DNA from: an uncultured Salinimicrobium sp.
GTDB taxonomy: Bacteria; Bacteroidota; Bacteroidia; Flavobacteriales; Flavobacteriaceae
Direction of reading: 5' to 3'
Assembly: GCA_946887075.1 (NCBI GenBank)
Contig: CAMPKA010000012.1
Location: 1 to 64,000, forward strand
DNA: 64,000 nt
Part shown: positions 36,876 to 43,119 of the stretch, one piece after another
Numbering within the stretch: position 1 is the first letter of the stretch
How the letters are laid out: every line of letters starts with the position of its first letter
Made by a program: the position numbers and the translations under genes
The notes under the pieces: generated by a model
The model's database searches: none
The model's input: the letters and a program-made list of their open reading frames with translations, nothing else
Told to the model about the DNA's origin: nothing

Positions 36876-37339
36876 CTTCGGGTCTGGGTTTTTCGAAAAT
36901 ATTTTAGGGGAACCCATAGCATCCCAAAATTTTCTCCGTCTTCCTTTCCCAGATGCTTATGGTGGATCTTATGGCCACGTCGAATGGCCTGAAGATATCT
37001 ATTCTCGGTGTTTCGGAACACTTTGAGGCGTTGGTGGATAAAGACATCGTGGACCAGGAAATAGGCTAGGCCGTACAGGCTGATGCCCAGGCCGATCCAG
37101 AACAGGTAGTTATATCCCTGCTGCATTCCGAAGAACAGTCCGGCAATTCCTGGAATGGCGAAGATCAGGAAGAAGGCGTCGTTGTCCTCCAGGAATCCCT
37201 TGGAAGTCTTTTTGTGGTGGTCCCGGTGCAGGTTCCAAAGCCAGCCGTGCATGATGTATTTATGGGTGAACCAGGCCACAGCCTCCATCCCGGCGAAGGT
37301 CGCGACCATTATGCTAATGTCTAAAATCGTCCTCATCAT
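36872..37339 (-). CDS. crtZ: beta-carotene hydroxylase
   Basis: A 155-residue di-iron fatty-acid-hydroxylase superfamily enzyme that hydroxylates beta-carotene to zeaxanthin. Four histidine clusters are visible: WFTHKYIMHGWLWNLHRDHH early and LVHDVFIHQRL plus GHKIHHKHLGK late. Three to four membrane helices. It lies 30 bp after the hypothetical gene and overlaps the cyclase start. Confidence 0.94.
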   Translation of the reverse strand: MMRTILDISIMVATFAGMEAVAWFTHKYIMHGWLWNLHRDHHKKTSKGFLEDNDAFFLIFAIPGIAGLFFGMQQGYNYLFWIGLGISLYGLAYFLVHDVFIHQRLKVFRNTENRYLQAIRRGHKIHHKHLGKEDGENFGMLWVPLKYFRKTQTRR

Positions 37340-37369
37340 TTCTCAATTTGTAAGTTGCTCACCGGATTT

Positions 37370-37867
37370 CTATTGTTTCTTCAGGCTCTGGAGCCGGGCC
37401 GGTTCTATGTGTTCCAGAGCAGCGAGGCTCCTGATGATAAAATCCCTGGTTTGCGGTTCTCTTATTTTGGGAAGCTCATTAAAAATAAAATTTTTATCTG
37501 ACACAATCTCGTCCCTGTAGCCTAAGAATCCGGGGGCATTGCTTTGAGCGAGAAGTCGGAGCAAACGGAGCTCCACATCCTCCGGGGCAGCGGAGATCGC
37601 CGCCTCAAGCATCTGTTTGCCCCTGTTGAAATTCCTGAGCTTGGAAACCGGGTTGAAAACATGCCTTGCAAGCATCATGGTTGCACTCGCCTGGTAGCCG
37701 TAAAGCAGGGGGTGGTCGGTAATACGGTAGGGCTTCAGGAGATCAAGAAGTTCCTGACAGGATTTTTCATGGCGGGGACATTCCTGATACAATTTCCGCA
37801 CAACTTCCAGCTCCGGATAGGATTGGCCTGTAAAAAGAAAGCATATCACCATAAGCAGCCCTTTCAT
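37370..37867 (-). CDS. conserved hypothetical protein of the carotenoid operon
   Basis: A 165-residue protein with a short signal-like N-terminus (MKGLLMVICFLFTGQSYPE) and otherwise helical sequence, including ARHVFNPVSKLRNFNRGKQMLEAAISAAPEDVELRLLRLLAQ, which looks like a TPR or other alpha-solenoid element. It overlaps crtB by 4 bp (ATGA) and precedes crtZ by 30 bp, so it is part of the carotenoid operon. I do not recognise a named family; similar small proteins are found between crtB and crtZ in flavobacteria. A periplasmic or membrane-facing role beside the pigment enzymes is inference. Confidence 0.7.
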   Translation of the reverse strand: MKGLLMVICFLFTGQSYPELEVVRKLYQECPRHEKSCQELLDLLKPYRITDHPLLYGYQASATMMLARHVFNPVSKLRNFNRGKQMLEAAISAAPEDVELRLLRLLAQSNAPGFLGYRDEIVSDKNFIFNELPKIREPQTRDFIIRSLAALEHIEPARLQSLKKQ

Positions 37868-38700
37868 AACAGATTCATTTTGTACTGGAACATACTGCTG
37901 AGCATCAGTCGGAATTTGTGCCCGTTGTTGATCCTGATCCGTTCTGTGAAAATCTGGTGTGGAGGAAGCTTCCGGATTTTCTTGAACAGGTTGATGTAAT
38001 AAATGTAGGCGAGGTATACCCCTCCTCTGGCGGCCATAGGGAGCTTTCGGATTCCGATCAGGGCGATCCGAAAATCCTCCTCGATGTCGCTCTCGATCTC
38101 CTTTTTGGAGTGGCCGGAGAACTGATCCATATCCACGTTCGGAAAATAGGTCCTGCCCAGGAGATGATAGTCATCCTTGATGTCCCGAAGAAAATTCACC
38201 TTCTGGAATGCCGATCCCAGTTTCATCGCATAAGGCTTGAGCTCTTGGAATTGCTGCCTGTTCCCCTCGGTAAACACATGCAGACACATCAGCCCGACGA
38301 CCTCCGCGGAACCCAGAATATAAGCTTTGTATTTATCTTCTGTATAGGTCACCCGGGCAAGATCCATTTCCATACTTTTCAGGAAAGTTTCGATCAGTTC
38401 CAGGTCGATATCATAATGGTGTACCACCTTCTGAAAGGAGTTGAGGATAGGATTTGTGGAAATCCTATTCTCGATGGCCCCGTAGGTGTCATTGCGATAC
38501 TTCAGAAGCAAGGCCTGTTGGTCAAAACCTTCGAAACTGTCAACGATCTCATCCGCTACTCTTACGAATCCGTAAATGGCGTATATGGGATCGCGCAGCC
38601 TTTCATGCAGGAAATGGATGCCCAGAGAGAAACTTGTGCTATAGGTGCGGGTTGTCCTGCGACTTACCTCGACCGATAAGTGATCAAATAACGACTTCAT
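37864..38700 (-). CDS. crtB: phytoene synthase
   Basis: A 278-residue trans-isoprenyl diphosphate synthase of the squalene/phytoene synthase family, condensing two geranylgeranyl diphosphates to phytoene. The two Mg-binding aspartate motifs are visible: VRVADEIVDSFEG (DxxxD) near residue 46 and LRDIKDDYHLLGRTYFP near residue 165; YVxGSAExVGLMCL corresponds to AYILGSAEVVGLMCLHVF. Start overlaps the crtI stop by 17 bp; stop overlaps the next gene by 4 bp. Confidence 0.95.
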   Translation of the reverse strand: MKSLFDHLSVEVSRRTTRTYSTSFSLGIHFLHERLRDPIYAIYGFVRVADEIVDSFEGFDQQALLLKYRNDTYGAIENRISTNPILNSFQKVVHHYDIDLELIETFLKSMEMDLARVTYTEDKYKAYILGSAEVVGLMCLHVFTEGNRQQFQELKPYAMKLGSAFQKVNFLRDIKDDYHLLGRTYFPNVDMDQFSGHSKKEIESDIEEDFRIALIGIRKLPMAARGGVYLAYIYYINLFKKIRKLPPHQIFTERIRINNGHKFRLMLSSMFQYKMNLL

Positions 38701-40177
38701 TTTTCTTTTCCAATTGTTTTAATACTTGACCGGCCACGACTTTACCGGAGATCAGCGAAGGGGGGACACCTGGCCCAGGAACAGTGAGCTGGCCCGTATA
38801 GAACAGATTTTTTAGCTTTCGATTCTGGATCCTGGGTCTCAGGTTGGCCGTCTGCCGGAGCGTATTGGCCAGCCCATAGGCATTGCCTTTATAGGAATTG
38901 TAGTCGGCGATAAAATCCCTGACGCAGTAGCTCTTTTTAAAGGCAATAGAGGCCTCGATCCCGGTTCCTGTCTTTTTCTCAAGGCGGGCTATCATGATCC
39001 TGAAATATTGCTCTCTGAGCGCCTCCGTATCCTCCAGACCCGGAGCAAGAGGCATCAGCAGAAACAGGTTTTCATGACCTTCAGGGGCAACTCCCCGGTC
39101 CGTTTTTGAGGGGCAGCACGCATAAAAGAGCGGTTTGCTCGGCCACTGGGGGTCCTTGTAGATCTCCAGGGAATGCTGGAACAGGTCCTCTTCAAAGAAC
39201 AGCGTATGGTGCCCCAGATCGGGTAACTTGCGGTTGATCCCGAGATAAAAGATCAGGCAGGAGGGGGCAAAAGTCCTTCTTTCCCAATAGGCTTCACCGT
39301 AATTTCTGAATCGGTCCGGGAGGAGGTCTTTTTCGACGTGGTGGTAATCAGCCGCTGCAACAACCGTGTCAAAAGCAAATTCTCCTGAATCTGTCCTAAG
39401 GCCGGTAACCCGGGCTTCCTCCGTGATTATTTTCGTTACCGGAGTATCAAGCCTCAGCCTGGCGCCCCTTTCTTCCGCTACGCTGAGCATCGCCTCCACC
39501 AGGCTTCCGAACCCGCCCTGAGGATACCAGGTGCCGAGTTTCAGTCCTGCATAATTCATCAGGCTGTACATGGCGGGCATCTCCTGTGGCATTCCGCCCA
39601 GGAAGAGGACGGGGAATTCCATCAGTGCGATTAAGCGGGGATCAGAAAAATGCGCTCTGACATGACTGCTGAAGGAGGAGAAGACCTGCAGGCGGAATGC
39701 GTTCCTGATCAGGTCTGCGTCAGCCAGTTCCATCAGGGACAGCCCCGGTTTGTGAACCATTTTGCTCATTCCGGCCCTGTACTTGTACTCCGCCTGGCTC
39801 ATAAAGGCTCGTAATTTGGCCGCGCTTCCCTTCTCTTTGGATTCGAAAAGCGCACAGAGTTTCTGAAAATCAGAAGGCACGGATAAGTTTTCCCCCTTGT
39901 CGAAGACGATCTCAAAAGCGGGATCCAGGAGATTCAGTTCAAAGAAATCAGCGACCGGTTTTCCAAAATCATTGAAGAAGTTTTCCATGATCTCGGGCAT
40001 CCAATACCAACTGGGACCCATGTCGAAGACATAGCCTTCTTCAGTCCTGAGTTGTCTTGCCCTTCCCCCAGGGCTGCTGTTCTTCTCGAAAATCTCGACC
40101 TGGTGACCTGCCGCTGCCAGGTAAGCGGCTGCACTCAATCCTGAGAATCCGGATCCTATGATGGCAATTTTAGACAC
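38684..40177 (-). CDS. crtI: phytoene desaturase
   Basis: A 497-residue FAD-dependent desaturase converting phytoene to lycopene. The N-terminal dinucleotide fold is IAIIGSGFSGLSAAAYLA and EIFEKNSSPGGRAR; the C-terminal carotenoid-desaturase signature is LFYTGQLTVPGPGVPPSLIS. The start is GTG at 40177. Only 28 bp separate it from the regulator gene, and in that gap the motif TGTTTAAATTT (40181-40191, plus strand) repeats one arm of the regulator's own operator-like inverted repeat. Confidence 0.95.
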   Translation of the reverse strand: MSKIAIIGSGFSGLSAAAYLAAAGHQVEIFEKNSSPGGRARQLRTEEGYVFDMGPSWYWMPEIMENFFNDFGKPVADFFELNLLDPAFEIVFDKGENLSVPSDFQKLCALFESKEKGSAAKLRAFMSQAEYKYRAGMSKMVHKPGLSLMELADADLIRNAFRLQVFSSFSSHVRAHFSDPRLIALMEFPVLFLGGMPQEMPAMYSLMNYAGLKLGTWYPQGGFGSLVEAMLSVAEERGARLRLDTPVTKIITEEARVTGLRTDSGEFAFDTVVAAADYHHVEKDLLPDRFRNYGEAYWERRTFAPSCLIFYLGINRKLPDLGHHTLFFEEDLFQHSLEIYKDPQWPSKPLFYACCPSKTDRGVAPEGHENLFLLMPLAPGLEDTEALREQYFRIMIARLEKKTGTGIEASIAFKKSYCVRDFIADYNSYKGNAYGLANTLRQTANLRPRIQNRKLKNLFYTGQLTVPGPGVPPSLISGKVVAGQVLKQLEKKNEVVI

Positions 40178-40180
40178 AGG

Positions 40181-40191
40181 TGTTTAAATTT
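40181..40191 (-). promoter_or_regulatory. half-site shared with the MerR regulator promoter
   Basis: TGTTTAAATTT on the plus strand is identical to 41092-41102 in front of the regulator gene. It sits 3 bp upstream of the crtI GTG. Only one arm is present here. Confidence 0.35.
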
Positions 40192-40205
40192 TATCGCAAT
40201 TATTT

Positions 40206-41090
40206 TTACATCAGGAATAACTGATCCTCGAGTGCTTTCAGGGAGTGCAATCGGAAGATCTTTTCACGGTTTTCAAGTTTATCCAGAACCTTAGGATCGC
40301 CCGCCACAAAGAGGTCAGGCTCCTTTACCTCCGCCTGAATATCATCTAGGTACCGCTGGATCCTTTGGGGATCATCATTATGGACCAGAAACATGAGCAT
40401 CCGGTGGGGGTGGGTTTCCTTTACTGCCTGGAAAAGGGTGGAGAGCGGGGTACTGGCCCCGAGATAGATCGTTCTTCTTCCCTCCTGACGCAGCCTGAAA
40501 TTCGCGGCCATAAGGCCTATTTCGTGGAACTCATCTTCGGGCAAAAACAGCAGCCATGTCTCTGCTTCCCGCCCCGCCAATGGAAGTGCATCAATGGAAA
40601 CGTGAAGTTTCTGACGTAATAGATTGCTGATGAAGTGCTCGTGGGAAGGATGGAGCGCCGCAGTAGCCCACATAAATCCCAGCCGGTCCAGCAAGGGATA
40701 GATCACCTTGGTGTAGGTGTCCCTGGTGCCGTAGCGGAGCATACAGTGACTGAAGATTTTATCGAAGGTGGGTTCATCATACTCAAGCCCCGCTGCGATC
40801 AGTTGTGAGATGAAATGGTCGGTGAGGGGAGGGGTGTAATTTCGTTCCACATTCTTCAAGAGGTCATACAGCTGCTGATCGGAGAGGGATCCAATTTCCG
40901 AGATCTTATAGCCTGCGTCCATCAGGCTGACAATGTTCAGCAGCCTGCGCAACTGGGTGCCGTCGTAGCTACGGGTGTTTCCCCTGGACCTGATCGGCCT
41001 TAGCGCGTTGTAGCGCTGCTCCCAAATCCGGATGGTATGGGCTTTCACTCCGGAGAATTGGGAGAGCTGGGCTATAGTAAAGGAATCCAT
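40206..41090 (-). CDS. CarH/LitR-like MerR regulator with B12-binding domain
   Basis: A 294-residue regulator: MerR winged helix at residues 1-70 (FTIAQLSQFSGVKAHTIRIWEQRYN), a helical domain with W-x9-EH (WATAALHPSHEH), and a cobalamin fold with EDEFHEIGLMAANF, whose histidine would be the lower cobalt ligand, then TIYLGASTPLS. In CarH the W-x9-EH motif contacts adenosylcobalamin and dark tetramers block transcription until light breaks the Co-C bond. Conservation of these residues suggests a photoreceptor. ATG at 41090 is preferred to a TTG at 41108, which falls on the -7 element. First gene of the carotenoid and photolyase operon. Confidence 0.9.
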   Translation of the reverse strand: MDSFTIAQLSQFSGVKAHTIRIWEQRYNALRPIRSRGNTRSYDGTQLRRLLNIVSLMDAGYKISEIGSLSDQQLYDLLKNVERNYTPPLTDHFISQLIAAGLEYDEPTFDKIFSHCMLRYGTRDTYTKVIYPLLDRLGFMWATAALHPSHEHFISNLLRQKLHVSIDALPLAGREAETWLLFLPEDEFHEIGLMAANFRLRQEGRRTIYLGASTPLSTLFQAVKETHPHRMLMFLVHNDDPQRIQRYLDDIQAEVKEPDLFVAGDPKVLDKLENREKIFRLHSLKALEDQLFLM

Positions 41091-41092
41091 CT

Positions 41093-41120
41093 GTTTAAAT
41101 TTGGTCAAATATATTTAAAC
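41093..41120 (-). promoter_or_regulatory. inverted repeat over the -7 element of the MerR-crt operon
   Basis: GTTTAAAT (41093-41100) and ATTTAAAC (41113-41120) form a perfect 8-bp inverted repeat with 12 bp between, in which ATTTG and CAAAT form a second dyad. The minus-strand -7 element TATATTTG (41106-41113) lies inside it, so a protein bound here would block RNA polymerase. Probable operator for the MerR regulator. Confidence 0.65.
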
Positions 41121-41239
41121 AAAAATAATCTTTTCAACAGGAAAAGTTAATTTTTACCGGCCAGGGCCAAAATTTCTTCCCATATCTGAAAATTCATGAG
41201 GAACGGCCTATTTTTACTCCCGTATTAAAACCCGTTGTG

Positions 41240-41932
41240 ATGAAATCAGCTATAATGATGCTCCTGTTTCTGATACTCTGCGGATGCGGTAATTCCTCAC
41301 CAGGAACTGTGATAGAGGAAAATCCCGATCCGATCACCTTCCTTGCCCTGGGAGATTCCTATACCATAGGTGAGGCTGTCCCGGAGGACCAACGATGGCC
41401 CTTGCAGCTTGCAACCGCCCTCCGGAAAAGGGGAATAAAGATCAGTCCTCCCATGATTATTGCCAGAACAGGATGGACCACGGGTGACCTCCTCGAGGCG
41501 ATGGATAGGCAGCTGGACGGGGAACAATATGATCTGGTATCTGTATTGATCGGGGTGAACAACCAGTACCAGGGCAAGAGCATTACGGAATATGAGAAGC
41601 AACTGCGTGAGATCCTCAGCCGGGCCATCTCCCATTCGCGAACTGGTAAGGATGGGGTCTTCGCGGTGAGCATTCCGGACTATGGAGCGACTCCCTTCGG
41701 GGAAGGTAATAGAGAGGAGATCGCAGCCGAGATCCAGGTTTTTAACGAGGTCTTTCGGAGTGTGGCGACGGAATTCGGTGTGGATTTCTATAACATTACC
41801 CCGATTTCCAAGCGGGCGGCAACCGAACCAGGCCTTGTTGCCGAAGACGGGCTTCATCCCTCTGGAAGGATGTATGAGCTGTGGGTCATGCATTTCCTGG
41901 ACCAGGTGGTGGAAAAGGTCGGATCTCTGTAG
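41240..41932 (+). CDS. SGNH/GDSL hydrolase lipoprotein
   Basis: A 230-residue SGNH hydrolase (esterase, lipase or acetylhydrolase). Lipoprotein signal MMLLFLILCGCGNSS. Blocks: I FLALGDSYTIGEA (nucleophile Ser), II ARTGWTTGDL, III LIGVNNQYQGK (GxN oxyanion residue), V DGLHPSGRMYELW (catalytic Asp and His). Standard length for the family. The ATG at 41240 is preferred to a GTG at 41237. Divergent from the carotenoid operon; substrate unknown. Confidence 0.85.
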   Translation: MKSAIMMLLFLILCGCGNSSPGTVIEENPDPITFLALGDSYTIGEAVPEDQRWPLQLATALRKRGIKISPPMIIARTGWTTGDLLEAMDRQLDGEQYDLVSVLIGVNNQYQGKSITEYEKQLREILSRAISHSRTGKDGVFAVSIPDYGATPFGEGNREEIAAEIQVFNEVFRSVATEFGVDFYNITPISKRAATEPGLVAEDGLHPSGRMYELWVMHFLDQVVEKVGSL

Positions 41933-41980
41933 CCCCTGATTCGAAACCTGGTTTAGCATCCCGCGTCAGGCAAAACGAAT

Positions 41981-42009
41981 AAAAAAGGCAGCCCGATAAT
42001 TGGCTGCCT
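41981..42009 (-). terminator. intrinsic terminator (minus strand)
   Basis: Perfect 8-bp stem AGGCAGCC (41986-41993) with GGCTGCCT (42002-42009); read on the minus strand it is followed by T6. It ends the TonB receptor/beta-helix lipoprotein operon. Confidence 0.85.
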
Positions 42010-42032
42010 GATTGAAAAAGGTGGCTAATTCC

Positions 42033-43082
42033 CTATTCGATAATAATCCAATCGTAGATTTCTGCATCAACGGTGGCCTCTGAGGCATAGTCCGCGCTGG
42101 GCTCTGCATCCTGGCCTTCGATCTGGATTCCGGAGAGGTCAGTCCTGCCATCCTCCGCGATATCGATCGAAGTCTCATATCCGGTCAGGGACAGGCCGGC
42201 AATGGTCGCTCCTGACTGCTTTTTGAACTGAAGGGCAGTGCCACCAGTTGCAGAGACTGCAGTGAAATTCTCGATCACGGGATTGTTATTGATGCCGTCC
42301 GCCTCGATGGCCGTCGAAAAGTTGTCGATGTTATGGGCGACATAAACATTGGTGATCTTTCCGTTCCATCCCTCTGTCCAGTCCACGGCGTCATCTTCGT
42401 TATCCTCCAGATAGATATTGGTCGCCGAAACAGAACCCCCGAAGAACTCTACCCCGTCGTCAGCTCCGTTCATCATGGCAATGTTCTGGATGCTGGTTCC
42501 GGAACCAACAGCGTAGAGGCTCAGCCCATTGTACTGGGATTCCGCATTGATCTGGGCACCGGCATCAGAGATCACCAGATATCGGATACTTCCTGAGTTG
42601 TCACCCGGATCGTCTCCGCCGTACATGATACCACCCACTTCGGCTGTAGCATTCACGCCCGCTGTAGTTATCCCCTTTCCTGCGATCACCAGACCTCCCC
42701 AGCTTCCGGGTTCTCCACTGGCCGAGGACATCACCACCGGGGAAGATTCAGTTCCCCGGACATCGATCTTTCCGCCCTGTTGCACTACGATATATACCCC
42801 TGTTGCCGGATTTTCATCGGAATCGGTGTCTGCCAGAATGTGGGTTCCTGCAGGAATGGTAAGGGTAGCCCCTTGTTCTACCGAAAGGACTCCGGTAAGC
42901 CTATAGGGCTGATCGGCATCTAAAATGGCATCCTCGGAGACCGACCCCTTCAGGTCATTCGGGTTCAGGGTTTCTCCTTCTGCCGGAGGATCAACAGGAT
43001 CGCTATCCCCTGTGGAACAGCTCGCCATGGCAAACATTGCGCTTAGGGCAACGAGGTAGAAAGTTTTCATCGATTTTTTCAT
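42033..43082 (-). CDS. beta-helix-like exported lipoprotein paired with TonB receptor
   Basis: A 349-residue lipoprotein (signal LVALSAMFAMASCSTGD). The mature part has a short low-complexity linker (DPVDPPAEGE), then repeats rich in Gly/Ala/Asn/Asp with regular hydrophobic spacing (GVLSVEQGATLTIPAGTHI, GGKIDVRGTESSPVVMSS, NIAMMNGADDGVEFFGGSV, ITNVYVAHNIDN) that look like a right-handed beta-helix. No catalytic motif is evident. It follows the TonB-dependent receptor gene by 37 bp and shares its terminator, so it probably is a surface or periplasmic partner of that receptor. An internal start at the fifth codon (43070) is possible. Confidence 0.75.
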   Translation of the reverse strand: MKKSMKTFYLVALSAMFAMASCSTGDSDPVDPPAEGETLNPNDLKGSVSEDAILDADQPYRLTGVLSVEQGATLTIPAGTHILADTDSDENPATGVYIVVQQGGKIDVRGTESSPVVMSSASGEPGSWGGLVIAGKGITTAGVNATAEVGGIMYGGDDPGDNSGSIRYLVISDAGAQINAESQYNGLSLYAVGSGTSIQNIAMMNGADDGVEFFGGSVSATNIYLEDNEDDAVDWTEGWNGKITNVYVAHNIDNFSTAIEADGINNNPVIENFTAVSATGGTALQFKKQSGATIAGLSLTGYETSIDIAEDGRTDLSGIQIEGQDAEPSADYASEATVDAEIYDWIIIE

Positions 43083-43119
43083 TTGTTTTGATTTTAGAGA
43101 TTAGTGGTTATGGTTATTG

